A stretch of 34,437 nt of DNA from positions 1 to 34,437 of the forward strand of contig JAISUH010000057.1 in NCBI GenBank assembly GCA_031272205.1, given 5' to 3'. The translations under genes were made by a program, and so were the position numbers. Shown piece after piece: positions 24,714 through 32,391 of this stretch; within the stretch, counting starts at the first letter, position 1, and each line of letters opens with the position of its first letter. The DNA comes from Dysgonamonadaceae bacterium (GTDB lineage Bacteria > Bacteroidota > Bacteroidia > Bacteroidales > Dysgonomonadaceae). Under the pieces are notes generated by a model that had not been told where the DNA came from, searched no databases, and saw nothing but the letters and a program-made list of their open reading frames with translations.

Positions 24714-25904
24714 ATGAGCACAAACAAAACCGATTCCATTGATTTTTCCAATTCCGAAATCGCGTTTCAAGGCAAGGCCAATCGCGATTTACGGGAAACG
24801 TACCTCCTTTTTAAAGTAATGAATAACGCCGGCCTCGTAAAAACCGGAAAAAACTTGGTCAATTTCGCATTCGCTATTCATTTCCCGATCGAATGGTTCA
24901 TCAAAGCAACCATCTACAAACACTTTGTGGGTGGAACTTCCATCGACAATTGCATGGCGACGGTTGATAAATTGGCCGAACGAAACGTGGGCGCTATCCT
25001 CGATTTTGCCGTGGAAGGCGAAAAAGACGACGCCCTTTTCGATGCCACGGCAAAGGAAGTCATCCGCACCATAGAAGAAGCGCATAACAACACACACATA
25101 CCGTTCAGCGCATTTAAAATCACGGGGGTCGGCCGTTTTGAACTCTTGGAGAAAGTGAGCGATGGCGAATCTCTGACCGAAGATGAAAAACGGGAATACG
25201 AGCGCGTCCGCAACCGGGTTGACGCCATTTTCAGATCGGGGTATGAATACGATGTTCCGGTGCTGATCGATGCGGAAGAGACCTGGATACAACCCATGTT
25301 GGACGACCTCGTACTGGAAATGATGGAGAAATACAATACGGAAAAAGCCATTGTGCAAAATACCTACCAGATGTATCGCCACGACAGCATCGAGCGCATC
25401 AAAGCCCATCACAAGACAGCCTGCGAAAAACAGTTCAAATTCGGATTGAAAATTGTGCGCGGGGCATACATGGAAAAAGAGCGGGCGCGGGCGGCGGCGC
25501 TAAACTACCCCTCCCCCATCCAACCCGATAAACCGGCGACCGACCGCGACTTCGATGAAATCATCCGCTATTTCGTCGATAATGCAGACGATATCGCTTT
25601 TATGGTGGCTACACACAACGAAAACAGTTCCAATCTGTTGGCTTCGCTCATCGAAGAGAAAAAACTCCCCAAAAATCATCCGAACATCTTTTTCGCCCAA
25701 CTTTACGGCATGAGCGACCACATCACCTACAACCTCGCCGAACGCGGTTACAACGTGGTGAAATACGTGCCTTACGGCGAAGTGCGCACCATGATGCCCT
25801 ATTTATTCCGGCGTGCGGAAGAAAACACATCGGTCAAGGGACAGTCGAGCCGCGAATTAAGTTTGATACAGAAAGAAAGAAAACGGAGGAAAAACAATGG
25901 ATAG
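24714..25904 (+). CDS. Proline dehydrogenase family protein
   Basis: FAD enzyme for the first step of proline breakdown (proline to pyrroline-5-carboxylate). 396 residues, a single-domain PRODH barrel of the Bacteroidetes type. Visible motifs: I-L-D-F-A-V-E-G-E, F-K-I-T-G-V-G-R, L-I-D-A-E-E-T-W-I-Q, K-I-V-R-G-A-Y-M-E-K-E-R-A-R-A, V-A-T-H-N-E and F-A-Q-L-Y-G-M-S-D-H-I-T-Y-N-L. The P5C dehydrogenase partner is not in the window. Lysine/arginine-rich C-terminus overlaps the possible upstream ATG of the DedA gene. Confidence 0.93.
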   Translation: MSTNKTDSIDFSNSEIAFQGKANRDLRETYLLFKVMNNAGLVKTGKNLVNFAFAIHFPIEWFIKATIYKHFVGGTSIDNCMATVDKLAERNVGAILDFAVEGEKDDALFDATAKEVIRTIEEAHNNTHIPFSAFKITGVGRFELLEKVSDGESLTEDEKREYERVRNRVDAIFRSGYEYDVPVLIDAEETWIQPMLDDLVLEMMEKYNTEKAIVQNTYQMYRHDSIERIKAHHKTACEKQFKFGLKIVRGAYMEKERARAAALNYPSPIQPDKPATDRDFDEIIRYFVDNADDIAFMVATHNENSSNLLASLIEEKKLPKNHPNIFFAQLYGMSDHITYNLAERGYNVVKYVPYGEVRTMMPYLFRRAEENTSVKGQSSRELSLIQKERKRRKNNG

Positions 25905-25923
25905 AAACAGGGATGACTATTCT

Positions 25924-26643
25924 ATGAGAAAAATATTTACTTCTTTGATTTTATGCACTTTGTGCACCACAATCGCAGTTGGGCAAAACAGTCCTTCGGA
26001 CAATGAGAAAGCGAAAAAATCGGGTTCGCCGATCGAAAAAGTGGTCGATTGGTATATGGACAACATAAATTACGGCACCCTCACTTTGCTGATGACCGTC
26101 GAAAGTTCGTTTATCCCCTTCCCCTCGGAGGTTGTAGTGCCTCCGGCCGCTTATAAAGCCAGCCAGCCGAACAGCGGAATGAACCTGCCGCTGATTGTGC
26201 TTTTCTCCACTCTGGGTGCACTTTTGGGAGCGCTTATCAATTATTATCTCGCCCTTTGGCTTGGTCGCCCGATCATCCATAAATTTGCCGAAAGTCGCAT
26301 CGGCAAGATGTGCCTGTTGAGTAGCGAAAAAGTGGAGAAAGCCGAAAAATATTTCGACAAACACGGCAAAATATCTACTTTTATCGGACGATTGGTGCCT
26401 GTTATCCGGCAACTGATCTCGCTTCCGGCCGGACTTGCCCACATGAATATCTGGTTTTTTATGCTCTACACAACAATGGGCGCCCTGATTTGGAACATTA
26501 TCCTTACCACAATAGGCGCCATCGCCGGCAATAACCAAGCCCTTTTTGAAAAATATTACACCGAACTGTCGTGGATTTGCGTCATTGCCGGAGTTTTATT
26601 CATTATCTATTTGGTTTACAACGGATTTAGAAAGAAAAAATGA
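25924..26643 (+). CDS. DedA-family membrane protein with N-terminal signal-like segment
   Basis: 239 residues from the ATG at 25924 (an ATG at 25897 in the same frame overlaps the preceding stop and would add nine polar residues). DedA/SNARE-associated family: membrane segments flank E-S-S-F-I-P-F-P-S-E-V-V-V-P-P-A-A and G-R-L-V-P-V-I-R-Q-L-I-S-L-P-A-G, the re-entrant motifs seen in DedA transporters thought to flip polyprenyl phosphate or phospholipid. Ahead of the domain sits a signal-peptide-like stretch (M-R-K-I-F-T-S-L-I-L-C-T-L...V-G-Q-N) and a polar linker, an extra not found in E. coli DedA proteins. Transport of the undecaprenyl carrier would suit the envelope genes nearby, but that is inference. 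Confidence 0.88.
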   Translation: MRKIFTSLILCTLCTTIAVGQNSPSDNEKAKKSGSPIEKVVDWYMDNINYGTLTLLMTVESSFIPFPSEVVVPPAAYKASQPNSGMNLPLIVLFSTLGALLGALINYYLALWLGRPIIHKFAESRIGKMCLLSSEKVEKAEKYFDKHGKISTFIGRLVPVIRQLISLPAGLAHMNIWFFMLYTTMGALIWNIILTTIGAIAGNNQALFEKYYTELSWICVIAGVLFIIYLVYNGFRKKK

Positions 26644-26777
26644 GAGATGCCGATTTACAGCGGATGGAAGCACCTTTTGTTGCGCAGCTCGGCGGCGAGT
26701 TTGTGATTGTTACGGAAATTATTAACATACTAATTCCATTATTTATCAGGAAAATAAGGGTGTGCAGTGGTGTGTAG
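26640..26777 (+). pseudogene. Short 45-codon frame, possible truncated gene
   Basis: ATG at 26640 overlaps the DedA stop (ATGA) and opens a frame of 45 codons: M-R-D-A-D-L-Q-R-M-E-A-P-F-V-A-Q-L-G-G-E-F-V-I-V-T-E-I-I, after which composition changes and TAG follows at 26775. The first 27 residues look protein-like and the coupling suggests a real former partner of dedA that was cut by the hairpin-rich sequence starting at 26774. A possible remnant of its end is a 22-codon stretch (R-A-E-R-L-I-L-P-I-K-K-I-L-K...) stopping near 27190. I do not recognise a family. Confidence 0.35.
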
Positions 26778-27083
26778 CCTTGGGCTACTAAGGGAATTTT
26801 GAGGGAATAAGGGTTCTTGGCCGCAGGCCATCCATATCCATAGAAAGCAAGGGCTAAATGCCGTTCAACCCCGTACGGGATTGCATTTGCGGGAGAGCGC
26901 TGTTTTCTATTGATATGAAAATCCTACGGATTTTTCGATTACCAAACTGCTCTGAAAGAGCAATATCAACAGCGTAGGGCACCTGTCTGCCGACAGGCAG
27001 GCCGCCCTACGAATGGGTTCCCCCTTGCCGCCTGCGCCCTTTCAGGGCTGGGTGTGAAGTCGCTATATGTGCCGTCAGGCACA
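26774..27083. repeat. Array of seven short perfect hairpins in a gene-free stretch
   Basis: The 574 bases between dedA and the acyl-CoA synthetase hold no intact gene but seven perfect small hairpins plus one palindrome: GTAGCC/GGCTAC (26774-26788), TGGCC/GGCCA (26818-26830), the palindrome CCCGTACGGG (26870-26879), AAAATCC/GGATTTT (26918-26934), TGCTCT/AGAGCA (26948-26962), a nested pair CGTAGGGC/GCCCTACG around CCTGTC/GACAGG (26973-27011), GCCCT/AGGGC (27036-27048) and TGTGCC/GGCACA (27068-27083). Most simple loops are 3-4 bases. The style matches dispersed non-coding hairpin repeats I know from Bacteroidetes genomes (with segments like GTTCAACCCCGTA and GTTGGTAGAA), but I cannot name the family. 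Whether it is mobile is unknown. Confidence 0.65.
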
Positions 27084-27217
27084 TTATGTTGGTAGAATTG
27101 AAACGCCCCCCGCAATCCCGGCGTGCGGAACGATTGATCTTGCCGATAAAGAAAATTTTGAAGGAGAGGGGGATGAAAAAAGAAAATTAAATTATAACAA
27201 TTTGATTTACAGCCGCA

Positions 27218-28861
27218 TCAACTGTACAAAAAGCGTTTCACGCTTTTCTTGGGCGTTTTTTCAAATTCGGTATCGTGCAATTCGATGTAGGCAATTTGTT
27301 CGTAGTGCGCCAAGGATTTGTTGAGTTGCACCTTATTTTCCCTCATGATTTCGTCGAGGTTTTCTCGCGAAATCCCATTTTCTTCCATCGCGGGAAAATC
27401 GGGGAAGACCAGAGCGGCCAGGATATTTCGGCGTTGTACCACAACGCTTTCGGAAACATAAGGCAGATTATTCAATTTTGCCTCAATTTCTTCGGGGTAA
27501 ATATTTTGCCCTGTAGAGCTCAAAATCATGGTTTTGATGCGCCCTTTGATGAACAGCATGCGCCCCCGCAAAATACCCGAATCGCCGGTTTTCAACCACC
27601 CGTCGCCGGTAAAAGCAGCCTGCGTTGCCTCCTCGTTCTTGAAATAGCCCTTCATGACGTTTTCGCCACGCACTTGAATTTCTCCCGGAATATTTTCGGG
27701 GTCGGGCGAGTCGATACGGGCTTCCATAATATCTTTCAAGATAGAACCGCAGGAAGTGGGCACAAAATCGTAATGGTGTTCGTATGAAATCAGCGGCGCA
27801 CATTCCGTCATGCCATACCCAACGGTAAAAGGGAATTTTATCTTGGCGTAAAAGGCCTCAACTTCTTTGCCCAAGGCCGCCCCGCCAATAATGACTTCCC
27901 GAAAACATCCCCCCAGCGACTCCATTAGCGATTTGCATATTTTTTTGTAAATCAATGTGTTCACTATGGGAACCTGCAACAAAAACTTCATCGCAGGTTT
28001 ATGGATGGTAGGCAAAATCTTTTTCTTGTATATTTTCTCGAAAATCAACGGGACGCTGATAATCAAATGGGGCTTTACCTCTTGGAAACCCTTCAGCAAG
28101 TTTTGAGGGGTTGGCGGAACGCCCAAAATAAAGACGTGCACCCCGGCCGACAATGCGTAAAGGAAATCGAAAGCGCATCCGTAGGCATGAGCCATCGGGA
28201 GAAAAGCAAGCAAGCGCTCGTATTCGAAAAGCAAATCCAAATCGTGGGCGGCTTTCACATTTCCGGCATAGTTGTTTGCCGTGAGCATCACCCCTTTGCT
28301 GAAACCCGTAGTACCCGACGTATAATTGAGGCAAACAACCGTGTCATTGCTCACTTCGGCATACTTCACATCTTCTTTTCCGTATTCCGAAACGTATTTC
28401 TTTTTGAAGGCATCGTTTACATCGTCGATAAAATGGTCAGGGTTTGCAACTCCCTGCAAAGGCTCGAACGAAGGGAGGCTGAAGACGGGCAAGTTGAATT
28501 TCGAACGACTGAGCCGCGCCCAAATGGGTTCGCTGACAAAGGCCACTTTCGACTCCGAATGTTCAATGATATGTTCGATACTTTCGGGATTAAACTCGTG
28601 CAAAATAGGAACAATAACCGCCCCGTATGAAATTGCCGATAGAAAAACAATAGACCACGACGAATGATTTTTCCCTATCAACGCCACTTTGTCCCCCCGT
28701 TTCAAACCGGCTTCGGCAAACAAGAAATGCATCCACGCTATTTTCTCGGCAAGCTGTCCGTAGGTGTAGGTGCTGTCTCCGGGATAGTCGGTTATTGCCG
28801 GCGAATCCCAATATTTCGTAAAGCTCTTCTCGTATAATTCAACAAAGTTCTGTTCTATCAT
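27218..28861 (-). CDS. Long-chain acyl-CoA synthetase, AMP-binding
   Basis: ATP-dependent ligase that makes acyl-CoA from fatty acid through an acyl-adenylate. 547 residues from the ATG at 28861, chosen because M-I-E-Q-N-F-V-E-L-Y-E-K-S-F is the typical family start; an ATG three codons earlier (28870) is also possible. P-loop-like motif Y-T-S-G-T-T-G-F-S-K-G, then V-G-Y-G-M-T-E-C-A-P-L, then W-L-K-T-G-D-S-G and G-R-I-K-T-M-I-L are the A3, A5, A7 and A8 motifs of the superfamily. The protein lacks the C-terminal extension of some FadD enzymes. Monocistronic; promoter box 28887-28894. Confidence 0.92.
   Translation of the reverse strand: MIEQNFVELYEKSFTKYWDSPAITDYPGDSTYTYGQLAEKIAWMHFLFAEAGLKRGDKVALIGKNHSSWSIVFLSAISYGAVIVPILHEFNPESIEHIIEHSESKVAFVSEPIWARLSRSKFNLPVFSLPSFEPLQGVANPDHFIDDVNDAFKKKYVSEYGKEDVKYAEVSNDTVVCLNYTSGTTGFSKGVMLTANNYAGNVKAAHDLDLLFEYERLLAFLPMAHAYGCAFDFLYALSAGVHVFILGVPPTPQNLLKGFQEVKPHLIISVPLIFEKIYKKKILPTIHKPAMKFLLQVPIVNTLIYKKICKSLMESLGGCFREVIIGGAALGKEVEAFYAKIKFPFTVGYGMTECAPLISYEHHYDFVPTSCGSILKDIMEARIDSPDPENIPGEIQVRGENVMKGYFKNEEATQAAFTGDGWLKTGDSGILRGRMLFIKGRIKTMILSSTGQNIYPEEIEAKLNNLPYVSESVVVQRRNILAALVFPDFPAMEENGISRENLDEIMRENKVQLNKSLAHYEQIAYIELHDTEFEKTPKKSVKRFLYS
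27228..27247 (-). terminator. Possible terminator at end of acyl-CoA synthetase gene
   Basis: AAAAGCG/CGCTTTT stem (27229-27235 with 27241-27247) followed on the minus strand by T5, lying inside the last codons of the gene. Suggestive only. Confidence 0.35.
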
Positions 28862-28886
28862 TTTGCACATTTTGGGTTATTGTGTG

Positions 28887-28894
28887 CAAAAATA
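28887..28894 (-). promoter_or_regulatory. -7 box TATTTTTG of acyl-CoA synthetase gene
   Basis: Minus-strand TAnnTTTG match 25 bases before the ATG at 28861, facing away from the mtaB promoter. Confidence 0.65.
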
Positions 28895-28950
28895 ATACCT
28901 TATCTTCATATTATCAAAAAAAAATGACCTATAAATTGCTACATTTGTTG

Positions 28951-28958
28951 TATTTTTG
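28951..28958 (+). promoter_or_regulatory. -7 box TATTTTTG of mtaB operon
   Basis: TAnnTTTG match 96 bases before the mtaB ATG at 29055; the leader would be about 90 bases. Confidence 0.6.
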
Positions 28959-29054
28959 CACAAAATATAGATTAAAAACGAAAAATATACCCCTTTTGGG
29001 CTTGAAATTGCTGCAACTGCAAGCGTCGATGAGCGGTGGTTGTTACAAACAGAT

Positions 29055-30419
29055 ATGATTGACAATACGGTATTTGAAAATAAAAAGGCGGCCTATTATA
29101 CCTTGGGCTGTAAGTTGAATTTTGCCGAGACTTCAGCTATCGGCCAACAATTGCAACAGGCCGGCGTTACCCGCGTCCGAAAAGGCCAGAAAGCCGATAT
29201 TTGCGTCATAAATACCTGTTCGGTAACGGAGTTGGCCGATAAAAAATGCCGTCAGGCCATCCGCAAGATGATTCATGAACATCCGGACGCTTTTGTAGTG
29301 GTAACGGGATGCTATGCCCAGTTGAAGCCTGATGATATTGCGGACATCAACGGCGTGGACGTCGTGCTTGGCGCAGAACAAAAACTCGACATTCTCCGCT
29401 ATCTCAACGAACTGAAGAAGAAAGATCGCGGCTCGGTGTTCACCGGCAAAACCACCCGCATAAAAACATTTGTCCCATCGTGTTCGGCAGACGATCGTAC
29501 CCGCTATTTCCTGAAGGTACAGGATGGTTGCGACTATTTCTGTTCGTTCTGCACCATACCGCATGCCCGCGGACGGAGCCGCAACGGTTCTATTGCAAGT
29601 TTGGTCACGCAAGCGCGGGATGTGGCGCGACAAGGCGGCAAAGAAATCGTCCTCACAGGCGTGAATATCGGCGATTTCGGACATACGACAGGCGAGAATT
29701 TTTTCGACTTGCTGAAAGCCTTAGACGCAGTGGATGGAATCGAACGCTTCCGCATTTCGTCCATCGAACCCAATCTGCTCACCGACGAAATCATCGATTT
29801 TGTTGCTCGCTCAAAACGTTTTGCACCCCATTTCCACATCCCCTTGCAAGCGGGCAGCGACGCCACTTTGAAATTGATGAAACGGCGTTACGACACAGCG
29901 TTGTTCCGCCACAAAATCGAAAAAATAAAACAAGCCCTCCCCGACGCCTTTATCGGGGTGGATGTGATTGTAGGCGTGCGCGGCGAAACGGACGAATATT
30001 TTGCCGCCGGCGAAGGCTTTATCGATTCGCTCGACATCTCGCAACTGCACGTTTTTACCTACTCCGAACGCCCCGGCACACAAGCCTTGAACATCGAACA
30101 CGTTGTGGAACCGCGCGAAAAACAACGCCGGAGCAAATTGCTGCTCAACCTGTCGGACCGGAAACTGCGGTCGTTTTACGAATCGCAACAGGGATGCCGC
30201 CGGAAAGTATTGTTTGAACACAGCAAACACGGCGGCAAAATGCACGGATTTACCGAAAACTACGTGAAGCTGTATGCCGATTACGACCCGGCGCTGATTA
30301 ATCAGGTTATCGAAGTCGTCGTTGGCGGTTTCAATGAGGAAGAAATGGCTATGGAAGCCCTTATTCACTCTCCTCACATCAGCCTCCCCAAAGAATTTTC
30401 TTTCAATGTAAGCCAATGA
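29055..30419 (+). CDS. mtaB: tRNA t6A37 methylthiotransferase MtaB
   Basis: Radical SAM enzyme that adds a methylthio group to threonylcarbamoyladenosine 37 of tRNAs reading ANN codons. 454 residues from the ATG at 29055 (a TTG start 15 bases earlier is less likely). Order: UPF0004 domain with Cys19, Cys55 and Cys86 (T-L-G-C-K-L-N, I-N-T-C-S-V-T, T-G-C-Y-A-Q) for the second cluster; radical SAM motif C-D-Y-F-C-S-F-C (Cys159, 163, 166); S-S-I-E-P-N and G-V-D-V-I-V-G; and a C-terminal TRAM-like segment. The K-V-Q-D-G-C-D-Y-F-C pattern and T-L-G-C-K-L-N are typical of MtaB rather than MiaB. Overlaps the next gene by ATGA. Confidence 0.94.
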   Translation: MIDNTVFENKKAAYYTLGCKLNFAETSAIGQQLQQAGVTRVRKGQKADICVINTCSVTELADKKCRQAIRKMIHEHPDAFVVVTGCYAQLKPDDIADINGVDVVLGAEQKLDILRYLNELKKKDRGSVFTGKTTRIKTFVPSCSADDRTRYFLKVQDGCDYFCSFCTIPHARGRSRNGSIASLVTQARDVARQGGKEIVLTGVNIGDFGHTTGENFFDLLKALDAVDGIERFRISSIEPNLLTDEIIDFVARSKRFAPHFHIPLQAGSDATLKLMKRRYDTALFRHKIEKIKQALPDAFIGVDVIVGVRGETDEYFAAGEGFIDSLDISQLHVFTYSERPGTQALNIEHVVEPREKQRRSKLLLNLSDRKLRSFYESQQGCRRKVLFEHSKHGGKMHGFTENYVKLYADYDPALINQVIEVVVGGFNEEEMAMEALIHSPHISLPKEFSFNVSQ

Positions 30420-31312
30420 AAAAAGACAAAATCAATACAGGATACGCTCTTTTGTTCGGCATAAGCTATCTTCATGCGCTGTTGCCCCTGAAAGCGCTTT
30501 ATGTCTTATCCGATATTCTCTATTTCTTTGTTTATCACGTGGTTCGCTACCGCCGTAAAATCGTCCGGAAAAACCTTGTCAACGCTTTCCCCGACTTGTC
30601 GGAAAAAGAAATCAAGGCAATCGAAAAACAATATTACCGCCACTTGGGCGATTATTACGTGGAAACCATAAAAATCCTCCACATATCTGACGAAGAAATG
30701 AAAAAGCGGATGGTTTTCGAAAATCCCGAAATCATCAATCAACTGACCAAAGACGGCCGGTGGTGTTTTTTGGCGCTGGGACACTACGCCAATTGGGAGT
30801 GGGTGCCGTCGATAGGACTTCACACCCCTGTCGGTCTCGAAACGGCACAAATTTATAAGAAGCTGAAAAACAAATCATTCGACAGACTATTCTTTAAGAT
30901 ACGTTCACGGTTTCATCCCTTGTCCATCGAAAAAAACGATACCCTGCGGACAATTATCAGGGAAAAGGAAGAAGGAAAAACCATGATTGTGGGTTTCGTG
31001 GCAGACCAGCGCCCCCAACGAAAATCCATTCATTACTGGACCCATTTCCTCCATCAGGATACGCCTGTGCAAACCGGAATGGAACGGATAGCCCGCAAAA
31101 TGGGATTCTCCATGGCATATTTGGACATCAAAAAAGTGAAACGGGGATATTATCGTGCGCAAATCGTAGCCCTGACGCCCAACGCAAGCCAAGAACCCGA
31201 ATTTGCCCTCACAGAACAATACATGAGGCATTTCGAGCAAAGCATTTTGCGCGATCCGGCCTGTTATCTCTGGTCGCACAACCGATGGAAATTCAAACGG
31301 GAACAGATATGA
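30416..31312 (+). CDS. Lipid A acyltransferase-like protein (LpxL/HtrB family)
   Basis: 298 residues. Lysophospholipid/lipid A acyltransferase family, inner-membrane enzyme adding a secondary fatty acid to lipid A. N-terminal membrane region (about 10-40), R-Y-R-R-K-I-V-R-K-N-L-V-N-A-F-P (standard), the catalytic H-x4-E in G-H-Y-A-N-W-E-W (His123, Glu128), G-F-V-A-D-Q-R-P and a C-terminal Y-L-W-S-H-N-R-W-K-F. All key residues are present. Coupled to mtaB by ATGA and followed 62 bases later by a glycosyltransferase gene. Confidence 0.9.
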   Translation: MKKDKINTGYALLFGISYLHALLPLKALYVLSDILYFFVYHVVRYRRKIVRKNLVNAFPDLSEKEIKAIEKQYYRHLGDYYVETIKILHISDEEMKKRMVFENPEIINQLTKDGRWCFLALGHYANWEWVPSIGLHTPVGLETAQIYKKLKNKSFDRLFFKIRSRFHPLSIEKNDTLRTIIREKEEGKTMIVGFVADQRPQRKSIHYWTHFLHQDTPVQTGMERIARKMGFSMAYLDIKKVKRGYYRAQIVALTPNASQEPEFALTEQYMRHFEQSILRDPACYLWSHNRWKFKREQI

Positions 31313-31374
31313 AACAATTTATCGTAAACTCTTTCGACGGTTTTATTGTTTGATATAATACGTTAAAGAAGCTG

Positions 31375-32391
31375 ATGAAAAAAATAGCGGTCGTCATACT
31401 CAACTGGAACGGACGGGATTTACTCGAAAAATTCCTTCCTGCGGTTCTCCGGCATACCCTTTCGGAGAATTGCGATGTGGTGATTGCCGACAATGCCTCG
31501 TCCGACGGATCCGTTGAGTTTCTCTCATCGGCCTGTCCCGAAATTCCATTGATCGTTTTCGATAAAAATTACGGCTTCGCCGACGGGTATAACAAGACCT
31601 TGCAACAAGTCGATTCCGAATACGTGGTGCTCCTCAATTCCGATGTCGAAACCACCGAAAACTGGCTTCAGATACTCGTTTCTTATTTGGAGAATCACCC
31701 CGATACGGCGGCCGTACAACCAAAAATACGGTCGTACAGCCGGAAACAATATTTCGAATACGCCGGAGCAGCGGGCGGATTCATCGATCATTACGGATAT
31801 CCGTTCTGCCGCGGCCGCATCCTCGAATCGCTCGAAGAGGACAAGGGACAGTACAACGCTGAAATTCCTGTTTTTTGGGCGACCGGAGCCTGCTTGTGTA
31901 TCCGACGCAAAGATTTTTTGGAAGCCGGAGGATTAGACGCCCGCTTTTTCGCACACATGGAGGAAATAGACCTCTGCTGGCGCTTGAACGCGCGGGGAAG
32001 AAAAATCGCCTGCGTACCCTCGTCGGTCGTTTACCACGTGGGGGGAGCCTCGTTGAGCAAAGAAGACCCACGAAAAACCTACCTCAATTTCCGCAACAAC
32101 CTGCTGATGCTGTATAAAAACGTCAGCAAAGAGGATTTGCCGAAAGTCTTTTTGGTGCGCTATATCCTCGATGCGTTGGCATTCGCACATCTGTTTGTGC
32201 AGGGCAATTTCAAAAATGCAAAATCGGTCTTCGACGCGCACCGCGATTTTTTGAAGATGTGCTCATCCTACAAACAAACACGAAAAGAAAACCTGTCGAA
32301 AACCACCGTGAAAAATATTCCGGGAGTTTTGCAGGAAAGTATCCTGTGGAATTATTATTTCAAGGGAAAAAAAACCTACCGATCCATATAG
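31375..32391 (+). CDS. Glycosyltransferase family 2
   Basis: 338 residues. GT-A fold glycosyltransferase: V-V-I-L-N-W-N-G at the start, V-I-A-D-N-A-S-S-D-G-S (nucleotide sugar binding), N-Y-G-F-A-D-G-Y-N, L-L-N-S-D-V-E (DxD-like) and G-A-C-L-C-I-R-R, then F-F-A-H-M-E-E-I-D-L-C-W-R. The pattern is that of rhamnosyl/other GT2 enzymes making cell-surface polysaccharide. No membrane segment; probably acts at the cytoplasmic face. Third gene of the mtaB run; its end overlaps the convergent ligase gene by 16 bases. Confidence 0.92.
   Translation: MKKIAVVILNWNGRDLLEKFLPAVLRHTLSENCDVVIADNASSDGSVEFLSSACPEIPLIVFDKNYGFADGYNKTLQQVDSEYVVLLNSDVETTENWLQILVSYLENHPDTAAVQPKIRSYSRKQYFEYAGAAGGFIDHYGYPFCRGRILESLEEDKGQYNAEIPVFWATGACLCIRRKDFLEAGGLDARFFAHMEEIDLCWRLNARGRKIACVPSSVVYHVGGASLSKEDPRKTYLNFRNNLLMLYKNVSKEDLPKVFLVRYILDALAFAHLFVQGNFKNAKSVFDAHRDFLKMCSSYKQTRKENLSKTTVKNIPGVLQESILWNYYFKGKKTYRSI

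Noticed and set aside
26774-27083. CRISPR array
   Set aside because: The hairpins differ in sequence and spacing and there is no constant repeat with unique spacers.
27067-27324. Plus-strand frame of 85 codons after the hairpin array
   Set aside because: Overlaps the end of the acyl-CoA synthetase gene on the other strand and shows no protein-like pattern.
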